A stretch of 64,000 nucleotides of DNA from Sphingobacteriales bacterium 50-39 (GTDB lineage: Bacteria > Bacteroidota > Bacteroidia > Chitinophagales > Chitinophagaceae), in contig MKTZ01000004.1 of assembly GCA_001898505.1 (NCBI GenBank), forward strand, positions 62,001 to 126,000, given 5' to 3'. A model generated the notes under the pieces. It searched no databases and was not told where the DNA came from. It was given only the letters and a program-made list of their open reading frames with translations. Numbering within the stretch: position 1 is the first letter of the stretch; the number at the start of each line of letters is the position of its first letter. Positions 37,085 through 45,797 of this stretch are shown here, one piece after another. Made by a program: the position numbers and the translations under genes.

Positions 37085-40000
37085 ATGAAAAGTCTCGGTC
37101 TCCCGATTACTGCTTTTTTGTTGTGCATGCTGGCATGCAAGAGCAAGCCCACTTTATTCCAGCGAATTTCTTCCTCACACTCCGGTATCGAGTTTAACAA
37201 TACCATCGTCGAGGACGATACGCTGAACCCGCTGAATGTAGTGAACATTTACAACGGCGGCGGTGTGGGCATCGGGGATTTCAACAACGACGGATTGCAG
37301 GATATTTACTTCACAGGCAATCAAGTGTCGTGCAGGTTGTATCTCAATAGAGGTGATTTTAAATTCGAAGACATCACGGAGCGGGCGGGTGTGGAGGATA
37401 TGGGCCGGTGGGCAAGAGGGGTAGCGGTGGTGGATGTTAACAATGACGGGTTGATGGATATCTATATATGCAACACCATCTACAAGGACAGTCTGAAAAG
37501 GCGGAATGTGCTCTATGTGAATCAGGGACTGGACAAGGATGGTATCCCTCACTTTAAGGATATGGCTGCTGAATATGGTCTGGACATTCATGTGCAATCC
37601 ACTATGGCCAGCTTTTTCGATTATGACAACGATGGGGACCTGGACATGTTCCTTACTGTCAATGAAGCGTCCAATGGCATCGATCCATCCGCCTTTCATT
37701 TCGACCCGAAGGAGCGATTTCCCGGCAAGGGGAGGCTGTATCGGAATGATATGGACCCTGTATTGAAGCATCCTGTATTTCACGACGTTTCGCAGCAGGC
37801 GGGGATGAAGTACGAAGGATATGGTCATGCTGCTACTATCTGCGATATCAATAACGACGGGTGGAAGGATATTTATGTCTCCGACGACTTTATATCCAAC
37901 AACATCCTTTATATCAATAATCACGACGGTACTTTCACCAATATGGCCAAGGATTATTTCAAGCACACTTCCTTGAATTCAATGGGGCAGGATGTGGTGG
38001 ACATGAACAATGACGGGTTGTCCGACGTGGTGGAGCTGGATATGAACCCCGAAGACAATTACCGGAAGAAGCTGATGATGGGATCTTCGAATTACCTGAC
38101 CTATCAGAATTACGACATGTTCGGGTACCAGCATCAATATGTGCGGAATACCTTGCAGCTTAACCAGGGACCGACCGTGCACGAGGGGGATTCTGTCGGC
38201 ATTCCCGCTTTTGCGGAGATCGGGTTTTTGAGCGGGATATCACAAACTGACTGGAGCTGGACGCCCTTGGTGGCGGATTTCGACAATGACGGCTACCGGG
38301 ACATCATCGTTACCAACGGATTCCCCCGGGATGTTTCGGATCATGATTTTGCAGCCTATCGAAAAAATTCGGTGGTATTGCCGCCTATAAAGGAATTGCT
38401 GAAACAGATACCCCAGATAAAGCTGCATAACTACGCATTTCACAACAACGGGGATCTGACCTTTGGCGACCTCAGTACCGATTGGGGGCTGTCGACGCCT
38501 ACTTTTTCCAATGGAGCTGCCTTTGCGGATCTGGATAATGACGGTGCGGTGGATATGGTGATCAACAACATCGACGATAAGGCGCTTATCTATAGGAATA
38601 CAGCCCGGGATAAGAACAAAGAGGCGACACATTTTTTGCAGATCCGGTTCAAAGGAGGTAGGGAAAATATCAATGGACTTGGAGCGACTGCGGCGATCTA
38701 TTATGAACATGGCAAGCAGCAGGTGTATGAGAACAATCCATACAGAGGCTATTTGTCGACGATGCAGGATATGGCGCATTTTGGCCTGGGGAAGGTTGCG
38801 TTGCTGGATTCCGTGGTCATCCAATGGAATAATGGCGCACGTCAGACCATTGCCAATGTTAAGGCGGACCAGGTCCTGACGGTGAATATAACGGATGCCC
38901 GGGAGAGCGGTGGGGGGGCGCCGATGGGAGTAGCCACGGATGCTGTGTTTAAGGAGGTGACTGTCAGAGCCGGCGTTCAATACAAGCATGTCGAGATAGA
39001 TCAGATAGACTTCAACATTCAGCATTTACTGCCGCACAAACTATCGGAATATTGTCCTGCGCTGGCTGCGGGGGATATAGACGGAAATGGGTTGGATGAC
39101 CTGGTCATCGGGGGCAATTCGAATGTGCGTGCACAAGTGCTGCTGCAACAGCCGAATGGCAGCTTTGTCCAGCGGGCGTTATTGCCCGGGGCGCCTTATT
39201 CGGCTACGTACGAGAAAGATCAGGGAATGCTGCTTTTCGATGCCAACGGTGATGGCAGGCCCGATCTGTACGTTGCCCGGGGAGGTTATCTGGATCAGGA
39301 AGGCAGCACCGGCTACCAGGACAAGCTTTATATCAACGACGGGAAAGGAAATTTCAAAGAGGACACGTCGGCGCTGCCGGTGAACCATGTGAGCAAGCTC
39401 TGTGTTCGCGCCATGGATATCAACCATGATGGAAAGCTGGACCTGTTCGTGTCGGGACGTGTGGACCCACAGCATTACCCGAAACCAGTGAGCAGCTTTA
39501 TATACAGGAACGATTCGGAAAATGGGCATGTAAAGTTCACGGATATTACCAGTGAAGTGGCTCCTGATCTGAAAGACATCGGGATGATATGTGACGCGCT
39601 CTTCACGGATTTCGACGGGGACGGCCAGACCGACCTTATCGTGGTAGGAGAGTGGATGCCGGTGACCTTTTTGAAAAATGTGAACGGGAAGTTCAGGAAT
39701 GTAACGGAGGCATCGGGTGTCGGTCAGCAGTTGGGCTGGTGGAACTCTATTGTGGCCGGTGATTTCCGGCATACGGGCAGGATGGATTATATAGTGGGCA
39801 ATGTGGGAGAAAATACTTTGTACAAGGCCACGGACAGTCTGCCTGTATATATTACGGCAAAGGATTTTGACAACAGCGGGACCTATATTGCCATTCCATC
39901 CCTCTTCCTGCCGGACCGGGAGGGTGTGAAAAAGGAATTTCCGGCGCCTGTGAGGGATGATGTAGCCAGACAGTGGCCAGGCATTAAAAAGAAATTTCCG

Positions 40001-40645
40001 GACTACAAGTCTTTTGCCGTTGCAACGATGGACGAGGTGCTGGCGCCTGAACAGCGCAAAGGTGCACTACGGCTGAAAGCCAACAAGCTTCAGTCCTGCT
40101 ATCTACGTAATGATGGCGGCGGGAAGTTTACCATGATACGCCTGCCTGTGGAGGCGCAGGTATCGGCCCTGAATGGAATGGTGGCAGATGATTTCGACGG
40201 AGACGGTAATCTGGATGTGCTGATCAACGGGAATGATTTTGCAACGGATGTTGCGATCGGCAGATACGACGCGCTCAACGGACTTCTGTTAAAAGGTGAT
40301 GGAGCCGGAGGGTTCAAGCCGCTGTCCATACTTAAGAGCGGGATCTATATTCCCGGGGATGGCAAGGCTCTTGTGAAATTACGGGGAGCTGCCGGCGGAT
40401 ACCTGGTGGCAGCCAGTCAGAATAAAGGTCCATTGAAATTATATCAACAAAGGCGGGCTGTAAAATTCATAGCTATTCAGCCGGATGATGTGAGTGCGGT
40501 GGTGGAGATGAAAAATGGGAAGACCTGCAAGGAGGAGTTCTACTATGGCAGCTCGTTCCTCTCGCAATCCGCCAGGTTCCTGGCGATGGACAGCAATACC
40601 GTGAGCGTGAAGATCACCGACAGCAAAGGGAGGGTGAGACAATGA
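37085..40645 (+). CDS. FG-GAP/VCBS-repeat lipoprotein with ASPIC/UnbV domain (CRTAC1-like)
   Basis: This is a 1186-residue lipoprotein (lipobox LLCMLACKSKP). Many FG-GAP/VCBS calcium-binding repeats occur along the chain (GIGDFNNDGLQDIYF, DINNDGWKDIYVSDDF, DLDNDGAVDMVI, DFDGDGQTDLIVVG), making beta-propellers. An ASPIC/UnbV segment (GLGATAAIYYEHGKQQ, then GYLSTMQDMAHFGLG and VIQWNNG) lies near residues 530-610. Such proteins often accompany SusC/SusD pairs. Their role is not settled; binding of a surface glycan or of the outer-membrane complex is possible. The gene overlaps the GH9 gene by 4 bases. Confidence 0.87.
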   Translation: MKSLGLPITAFLLCMLACKSKPTLFQRISSSHSGIEFNNTIVEDDTLNPLNVVNIYNGGGVGIGDFNNDGLQDIYFTGNQVSCRLYLNRGDFKFEDITERAGVEDMGRWARGVAVVDVNNDGLMDIYICNTIYKDSLKRRNVLYVNQGLDKDGIPHFKDMAAEYGLDIHVQSTMASFFDYDNDGDLDMFLTVNEASNGIDPSAFHFDPKERFPGKGRLYRNDMDPVLKHPVFHDVSQQAGMKYEGYGHAATICDINNDGWKDIYVSDDFISNNILYINNHDGTFTNMAKDYFKHTSLNSMGQDVVDMNNDGLSDVVELDMNPEDNYRKKLMMGSSNYLTYQNYDMFGYQHQYVRNTLQLNQGPTVHEGDSVGIPAFAEIGFLSGISQTDWSWTPLVADFDNDGYRDIIVTNGFPRDVSDHDFAAYRKNSVVLPPIKELLKQIPQIKLHNYAFHNNGDLTFGDLSTDWGLSTPTFSNGAAFADLDNDGAVDMVINNIDDKALIYRNTARDKNKEATHFLQIRFKGGRENINGLGATAAIYYEHGKQQVYENNPYRGYLSTMQDMAHFGLGKVALLDSVVIQWNNGARQTIANVKADQVLTVNITDARESGGGAPMGVATDAVFKEVTVRAGVQYKHVEIDQIDFNIQHLLPHKLSEYCPALAAGDIDGNGLDDLVIGGNSNVRAQVLLQQPNGSFVQRALLPGAPYSATYEKDQGMLLFDANGDGRPDLYVARGGYLDQEGSTGYQDKLYINDGKGNFKEDTSALPVNHVSKLCVRAMDINHDGKLDLFVSGRVDPQHYPKPVSSFIYRNDSENGHVKFTDITSEVAPDLKDIGMICDALFTDFDGDGQTDLIVVGEWMPVTFLKNVNGKFRNVTEASGVGQQLGWWNSIVAGDFRHTGRMDYIVGNVGENTLYKATDSLPVYITAKDFDNSGTYIAIPSLFLPDREGVKKEFPAPVRDDVARQWPGIKKKFPDYKSFAVATMDEVLAPEQRKGALRLKANKLQSCYLRNDGGGKFTMIRLPVEAQVSALNGMVADDFDGDGNLDVLINGNDFATDVAIGRYDALNGLLLKGDGAGGFKPLSILKSGIYIPGDGKALVKLRGAAGGYLVAASQNKGPLKLYQQRRAVKFIAIQPDDVSAVVEMKNGKTCKEEFYYGSSFLSQSARFLAMDSNTVSVKITDSKGRVRQ

Positions 40646-42309
40646 AGGCAGTGATCGTTATTTTGCTGAACCAGCTGGGGTTTTATATTCATTCTCCCAA
40701 GATCGCCATTGTCACCGGTGAGCCATCTTCGGCTGTATTTTATATCGTGCATGTTTCCGGTGGGGATACGGTTTATTCGGGGACATTGGGACCTGCTGTT
40801 GCCTCGTCCAATTCATCTTTACGGACATATGAGGCTGACTTTACTGCCGTGGATAAGGAAGGAGACTACAAGGTCGTCGTGCCCGGAGCAGAGAGTTCCT
40901 TTGCTTTTCATATCGGGCGGCATATGGCGTCGCCTGTAGTAAGGGCCGCCCTGAAGGGTTATTATTATCAGCGGAGCGGCATGGCTTTGGATGAACGCTA
41001 TGCGGGCGTATGGCATCGTCCGGCAGGTCACCCGGATACTGTGGTGCTGGTACATCCATCGGCTGCTTCGGAAGGACGTCCTGCGGGAACTATCATCTCT
41101 TCACCCGGCGGGTGGTACGATGCCGGAGATTATAACAAATATATTGTCAACTCGGGGATCACGATGGGTACCTTGTTGTCGGCGTATGAGGATTTTTCCA
41201 GGCTGTACGACACGTTGCATACAAATATTCCGCCGATGAGCGGTGTGCCTGATCTGCTCAACGAATGTCTCTATAATTTACGGTGGATGCAGACCATGCA
41301 GGACCCCGGGGATGGAGGGGTATATCATAAGTGTACAAACGCCACCTTTGACAGCATGGTAATGCCGGGTGTTACGAAGCTGCCAAGATATGTCGTACAA
41401 AAGGGGACTGCAGCAACACTGGATTTTGCAGCTGTCATGGCGCAGGCCGGCAGGGTCTTTAGAAAATTCTCCCGTCAGCTGCCCGGACTGGCCGATAGCT
41501 GTCTGCGTGCTGCGCAGGCTGCCTGGGGATGGGCTGTCCTGCATCCTGCTGTCGTATATAATCAGATGGCGATGAACAGAAGCTTTAGCCCCGCCGTAAC
41601 GACCGGCGCTTATGGGGACATAGATATGCGGGATGAATGGTATTGGGCCGCTGCCGAACTGTCGGTGACGACGGGAGGGGAAGCGTTTACGGATACTGTA
41701 CTGGCGCGGATGAAAGACCCGTATGGGCTACCCACCTGGAGCAGTGTGCATATGCTGGGGGATTATACGTTGCTGCGTCATCCCGGTGTTCTGCCGGCGA
41801 GGGAAATGAAGTCCTTACGGGAGCACCTTTTAACCGTGTCTGATAATTATCTGAAGCTGGCGCAGTCCAATGCATTTCACACCGTGATGGGGACGGGTGC
41901 GCGGGATTATGTCTGGGGCAGCAATTCCGTGGCGGCCAACCAGGGCGTCCTGCTGATAAATGCTTTTTTGTTAACAGGGGAGCGGAAATACGTCGATGGG
42001 GCTGTCGGTAATTTGGACTATTTGCTGGGGCGGAATGCTACGGGATATTGCTTTGTAACAGGAATAGGCAGTCGAAGCCCTATGCACCCTCATCACCGGC
42101 CCAGTGTCGCGGATGGGATTGTCCCGCCTGTACAGGGGTTGCTGGTAGGAGGTCCCAATCCGGGGAGGCAGGATCGTCAGATATATGCAATGACCGAACC
42201 GGAGACGGCGTACCTGGATAATGACAGGGCCTATGCATCCAATGAGATAGCTATCAACTGGAATGCTCCGCTGGTGTATCTGGCGGGGGCGATAGAGGCC
42301 CTTCATTGA
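40642..42309 (+). CDS. GH9 glycoside hydrolase (endoglucanase/xyloglucanase-like)
   Basis: This 555-residue enzyme has an N-terminal Ig-like CelD_N domain (NQLGFYIHSPKIAIV) and a GH9 (alpha/alpha)6 barrel. The nucleophile-activating Asp pair lies in GWYDAGDYNKY (about 158), a conserved His in HPHHRPS (about 481) and the proton-donor Glu in YASNEIAIN (about 534). GH9 enzymes cut beta-1,4-glucan chains, including xyloglucan. The start is the ATGA overlap with the preceding gene, and the CelD_N fold begins at once, so no normal signal peptide is seen. Export or a mis-set start is therefore open. Confidence 0.9.
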   Translation: MKAVIVILLNQLGFYIHSPKIAIVTGEPSSAVFYIVHVSGGDTVYSGTLGPAVASSNSSLRTYEADFTAVDKEGDYKVVVPGAESSFAFHIGRHMASPVVRAALKGYYYQRSGMALDERYAGVWHRPAGHPDTVVLVHPSAASEGRPAGTIISSPGGWYDAGDYNKYIVNSGITMGTLLSAYEDFSRLYDTLHTNIPPMSGVPDLLNECLYNLRWMQTMQDPGDGGVYHKCTNATFDSMVMPGVTKLPRYVVQKGTAATLDFAAVMAQAGRVFRKFSRQLPGLADSCLRAAQAAWGWAVLHPAVVYNQMAMNRSFSPAVTTGAYGDIDMRDEWYWAAAELSVTTGGEAFTDTVLARMKDPYGLPTWSSVHMLGDYTLLRHPGVLPAREMKSLREHLLTVSDNYLKLAQSNAFHTVMGTGARDYVWGSNSVAANQGVLLINAFLLTGERKYVDGAVGNLDYLLGRNATGYCFVTGIGSRSPMHPHHRPSVADGIVPPVQGLLVGGPNPGRQDRQIYAMTEPETAYLDNDRAYASNEIAINWNAPLVYLAGAIEALH

Positions 42310-42317
42310 AGGGCCTC
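42295..42317. terminator. Bidirectional hairpin overlapping GH9 stop codon
   Basis: GAGGCCCTTCA and TGAAGGGCCTC are exact inverses separated by one T. The TGA of GH9 is part of the right arm. It sits between the convergent GH9 and DUF1080 genes. Only short T-rich sequence follows, so a terminator is probable but not certain. Confidence 0.6.
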
Positions 42318-42326
42318 TATAATGAT

Positions 42327-43142
42327 TTACAGTGGTCTTACCCAGATATTACGGTAGCTGATGGGTTCGCTTTTATCTCCATGCGCCTGCAATTTGATGG
42401 GAGAGGGGCCATGTGCTTTATAAAAAGGTTTGCCAACATAGCGGGTGCCGCCTTTGAGCTCGAAGTTATTTTGTACCAGGACGCCGTTGTGGAGCACGGT
42501 GACGCGGGCGGGGGAAGCGAGACTGCCGTCAGTGTGGAATACCGGAGCTGTCCAGATGACATCGAAGCTCTGCCATTCGCCTGGTTTGCGGCAGGCGTTA
42601 GCCAGTGGGATAGATTGTTTGTAGATGCTGCCAACCTGGCCGTTGACATATGTCTTGTTATTATAGTTGTCCAGTACCTGCAGTTCATATCCATCGTCGC
42701 CCTTGCCGGTGCTGGCGAGGAATATTCCGCTGTTACCTCTGGCCTGATCAGATCCTGTGATGTTGGAGGGGATCCTGTATTCGATGTGCAGCTGATAGTT
42801 GGAGAAGGATGCTTTTGTCTGGATATTACCTCCTTTTTTATCGACGGTGAGGATGCCATCGGCGACAACCCATTTTGCCGGGCTGCCATCGTTGACGGAT
42901 ACCCAGCTGTCGAGGTTTTTTCCATCAAAGAGGATGGTTGCGTCGGAGGGGGCGTCGCCGCATGTTGTGCCTGGGGTTACCACGGGTGGCACGGGGCTGT
43001 ATACTTCGGTGGCCCTGTGATCGGTGATGGTGTCGGTCTGGGCGTGGGCTGCTGAAACGGTTCCGAGGAAGCCAAAAGCTGAGAGTACGAAAACCCTTCC
43101 GGCGGATCTGGCAGAAGGACAAGCAATGGAGGTTATGTTCAT
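42327..43142 (-). CDS. DUF1080 (3-keto-disaccharide hydrolase-type) secreted protein
   Basis: This protein has about 271 residues with a signal peptide (FVLSAFGFLGTVSAAHAQ) and a DUF1080 concanavalin-like lectin/glucanase fold (ATILFDGKNLDSWVS, GNSGIFLAS, GYELQVLDNYNNKTYVNGQ, YRNIWVRPL). DUF1080 members include hydrolases of 3-keto-glycosides, and others of unknown function. It is convergent with the GH9 gene and may belong functionally to the polysaccharide locus. The ATG at 42142+1000 (43142) is preferred over one seven codons upstream. Confidence 0.85.
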   Translation of the reverse strand: MNITSIACPSARSAGRVFVLSAFGFLGTVSAAHAQTDTITDHRATEVYSPVPPVVTPGTTCGDAPSDATILFDGKNLDSWVSVNDGSPAKWVVADGILTVDKKGGNIQTKASFSNYQLHIEYRIPSNITGSDQARGNSGIFLASTGKGDDGYELQVLDNYNNKTYVNGQVGSIYKQSIPLANACRKPGEWQSFDVIWTAPVFHTDGSLASPARVTVLHNGVLVQNNFELKGGTRYVGKPFYKAHGPSPIKLQAHGDKSEPISYRNIWVRPL

Positions 43143-43222
43143 GTGAATTAATTGAGGGTACAATTTAAAAAAAAAATTGGAATTGGGGATGTTGTGTCAA
43201 GAATTTGAATTTACAATAGTAT

Positions 43223-43729
43223 TTACACGTTGGAACTAATTTTGTCATAAAGCTCTCTTCCTATTCGTTTCACTTCCAGTTTGATATTATTGGTGTATTC
43301 GCGATCTTGAAATTGAATATCGACATCCTCCCCAACTATTTCTGCACCAATATAGCTGACACGATTGGGTACCATTTACAACTGAGATTCAGCACCGGGC
43401 CAGCATATGGCAAACGGAGAGAGTAGCCGAATTCGTCCGAATGCCCATGACCTTGCCTTACCAACGACAACAATACCCCGTTTAAAAACATACAGGTCTG
43501 CCAAGTTATAAACATACAGAGATTTTAATGGATCAATTTGAAACCGATTTGCCTTTTTTAGCATGTCATATCCTTTAAACCATATTTTGACATCTGTATA
43601 TTTAATTGCGTCTCCAGGAAGAAGCTCAACGATTCTTTTGGCCTTCTTCTCAATGGTAGTGTACATGAATAGAAAAAACAGAAACGGTGTTGGCAGAAGT
43701 ATTATCAAAAAGAGCATATAAAGAATCAT
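43223..43729 (-). pseudogene. Uncharacterised membrane-anchored protein interrupted by an in-frame stop
   Basis: The first part (43376-43729) encodes 117 residues: an N-terminal membrane helix (YMLFLIILLPTPFLFFLFMY) and a soluble segment with AIKYTDVKIWFKGYD and a GRIRLLSPFAI end. After TAA at 43376-43378 the same frame continues with ATG and 49 more codons (MVPNRVSYIGAEIVGEDVD, then IQFQDREYT, LEVKRIGREL) before a TAA at 43223. The continuing part looks like the natural C-terminus of the same protein. It is either a nonsense-broken gene or two short coupled ORFs. No function is recognised, and the region is AT-rich. Confidence 0.5.
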
Positions 43730-43864
43730 GGAGAGTAAGTTAAAGCATTTTTTAATTCATCTAATTCAGAAGAACAAAATTCGTCTCGTTGGGGACGTGA
43801 TGTTTTTCTTCCCCTTACATTCCCATCCACAGGAGGAAGAGCAGGATAGATGACTTGATAATGA

Positions 43865-43985
43865 CGCGTCAGGGATTGAAGTGAAAGGCCCGGAGGTAAG
43901 GGACGCACCGAGGACTTGTAACGGAAAGCCCGCCCCGAAGGGGGCGCCCTGGAAGCCTGGCCGGGCCAGAAGACGCCTACATAAT
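43865..43985 (+). ncRNA. Candidate structured noncoding element (GC-rich)
   Basis: Two similar direct half-units occur, AGGGATTGAAGTGAAAGGCC at 43871 and AGGACTTGTAACGGAAAGCC at 43911. They are followed by hairpin CGCCCC-GAAG-GGGGCG (43931-43946) and inverted repeat CTGGCC-G-GGCCAG (43957-43969). The stretch is much richer in GC than its flanks. An antisense reading frame here (43726-44001) has no family signature and is probably spurious. The element may be an RNA gene, a repeat, or a remnant; I believe similar units occur scattered in Bacteroidota genomes but cannot confirm it. It occupies most of the gap 43730-44082. Confidence 0.4.
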
Positions 43986-44082
43986 TGGCGAGAGCCTGCA
44001 AAATCCAGACATGTTAAAAAAAGGGTATAAAATTATCATGGTTTTTTCCCCATAATACGATAGCTTGTGCCATCCCCGGAAA

Positions 44083-44415
44083 ATGAGCAATAAAACGATC
44101 TTTTTTGGTTATATCAGCTTTTTAAGAGAGAAGGTCGATGCTGCCATCCATGTAATGAAGCGGAGACCGGGCGACTACCTCTGGATATGCTTCAATCCCT
44201 CCCGCATTGTGCAAGACGGCCCCACCGAGATGCACCCTAACATGAGTTTTTCCATCATACTCGATACGGATGATAAGAATGATATCGTGACGGATATAGA
44301 AAATGTCGTCAGACAGCTGCCATTTTTATCCTGCACATTGGTGGTCGAGGATCTCTCCACAAGGGAGCAAATCGTCCATAAATGGGAAAACCTAAGCTCG
44401 GCTACTCTGTCCTAA
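44083..44415 (+). CDS. Hypothetical 110-residue protein
   Basis: This small soluble protein begins MSNKTIFFGYISFLREKVD and continues with DYLWICFNPSRIVQDGP. It includes predicted alternating strands and helices, with no signal peptide, membrane segment or recognisable motif. Codon use looks ordinary for the region. An in-frame start six codons upstream (44065) is less likely. The neighbouring transglycosylase gene is 72 bases away and may be separate. No function can be offered. Confidence 0.55.
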   Translation: MSNKTIFFGYISFLREKVDAAIHVMKRRPGDYLWICFNPSRIVQDGPTEMHPNMSFSIILDTDDKNDIVTDIENVVRQLPFLSCTLVVEDLSTREQIVHKWENLSSATLS

Positions 44416-44487
44416 GCCTATGATTTACATTATTTTGTGATCTGGCATCCTGCTTGAAATTATCGGTCGGCCTTAAAACTATCAACT

Positions 44488-45234
44488 ATGTGGACTTCCG
44501 TAACATCCAGGATCGGAACTTGCTTAATGATTTCACTCATTATCTCCAAACCTGTCGACAGCAGGAACAATGGAGTTGCTCTTCATGCTGCAGAGAGAAG
44601 CGTAGTGCCCATGAACATGCATGTGCGTCAGTTCGTCAAAGATTATATCAGGGACAATAACGAGATATTGTGTATAGTGCGACGCAGGAGCAAGTATGCC
44701 TTCCGCGTGATAGATTCTGTGCTGACCCATTATGGACTGCCGAAGGAGATGAAGTATCTGGCGGTGATAGAATCCGAGCTGAATCCGAAGGCTTTGTCTG
44801 CGGTGGGAGCAAGGGGCCCCTGGCAGCTGATGCCGGAGACGGCGCAGGAATTAGGCCTGAATGTTACACCCGACTGGGATGAGCGTATGCTGTATGGTAA
44901 GAGTACGGCGGCTGCAGCCAAATATCTGAGGGATCTTTATAGTGAGTTTGGGGATTGGCTGTTGGTGCTGGCAGCGTATAATAGCGGTCCCGCGCCGGTG
45001 TATCGCGCCATTCGCAAGTCAGGCAGCAGGAACTTCTGGTGCCTGGAAAAATATCTGCCCGCTGAAAGCAGGGATCATGTCAAAAAATTTATTGCCTCTC
45101 ATTATTATTTTGAAGGAAATGGCGGTGTGACTACACTGACCAGGACGGAATGGGCCGCTTATATGGATCATGTGCATCCTTCTCCGCAGCGTTTGATCCC
45201 GGGAACTGCGAATGCGCAGTATGCGTCGTTCTAA
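44488..45234 (+). CDS. Lytic transglycosylase (SLT domain) protein
   Basis: This is a 248-residue protein with a soluble-lytic-transglycosylase core (about 80-200). The catalytic Glu is in AVIESELNPKA (about 95), followed by GARGPWQLMPETAQELGL and AAYNSGP, all hallmark motifs. It cleaves peptidoglycan glycan strands with formation of 1,6-anhydro-muramyl ends. The N-terminus has a moderately hydrophobic stretch (CLMISLIIS) that could serve as a signal segment. No LysM domains follow, making it shorter than MltD-type enzymes. It converges with purE across 16 bases. Confidence 0.88.
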   Translation: MWTSVTSRIGTCLMISLIISKPVDSRNNGVALHAAERSVVPMNMHVRQFVKDYIRDNNEILCIVRRRSKYAFRVIDSVLTHYGLPKEMKYLAVIESELNPKALSAVGARGPWQLMPETAQELGLNVTPDWDERMLYGKSTAAAAKYLRDLYSEFGDWLLVLAAYNSGPAPVYRAIRKSGSRNFWCLEKYLPAESRDHVKKFIASHYYFEGNGGVTTLTRTEWAAYMDHVHPSPQRLIPGTANAQYASF

Positions 45235-45250
45235 GATGGACGTTAGAAGA

Positions 45251-45790
45251 TCAGGCGTTATCAAACCCATTCGCCCACCCATCTTTCTTTAGCAGCTCTA
45301 CCTTCTTGAGCACTTCTTTTTCCAGTTTGCCTTTGAACGCCGCAACCTTAACACTGACCAGGGGATCGAAGGCGCCGATGATGGAGGCTGCAAGGATACC
45401 CGCGTTCTTGGCGCCGTTGAGGGCTACCGTGGCTACCGGGATGCCACCCGGCATTTGAAGGATGGACAGGACCGAGTCCCAGCCGTCGATGGAATTGGAG
45501 GATTTGATGGGGACGCCGATGACCGGAAGGGGGGTGATGGAGGCGACCATGCCCGGCAGATGGGCTGCTCCGCCTGCGCCGGCGATTATGGCCTTTAAAC
45601 CTCTGCCCGCCGCCTGGCTGGCGTATTCCACCATCCGGAGGGGAGTGCGGTGCGCAGAGACGACCGTGAGCTCGAAGGGTATCTCAAATTCGCGCAGCAC
45701 ATCCGCTGCGGCCTGCATGACAGGAAGGTCGCTGTCGCTGCCCATGATGATGCCTACGAGGATGGTATCTGCTGCCTGTGTCTTTGCCAT
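45251..45790 (-). CDS. purE: 5-(carboxyamino)imidazole ribonucleotide mutase PurE
   Basis: This 179-residue enzyme of purine synthesis converts N5-CAIR to 4-carboxy-AIR. Signature segments are [43 protein letters not shown] and [17 protein letters not shown]. It works with PurK, encoded 7 bases upstream on the same strand, so the two form a purKE operon. Length and all motifs are typical for the class I mutase. Confidence 0.96.
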   Translation of the reverse strand: MAKTQAADTILVGIIMGSDSDLPVMQAAADVLREFEIPFELTVVSAHRTPLRMVEYASQAAGRGLKAIIAGAGGAAHLPGMVASITPLPVIGVPIKSSNSIDGWDSVLSILQMPGGIPVATVALNGAKNAGILAASIIGAFDPLVSVKVAAFKGKLEKEVLKKVELLKKDGWANGFDNA

Positions 45791-45797
45791 GCCTGTC

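Noticed and set aside
42306-43055. 249-codon plus-strand open frame
   Set aside because: It is the reverse of the DUF1080 gene, which has a signal peptide and family motifs.
43726-44001. 91-codon minus-strand frame in the GC-rich element
   Set aside because: It runs through the tandem half-units and hairpins, has no start context and no family signature; it is more likely an artefact of the structured element.
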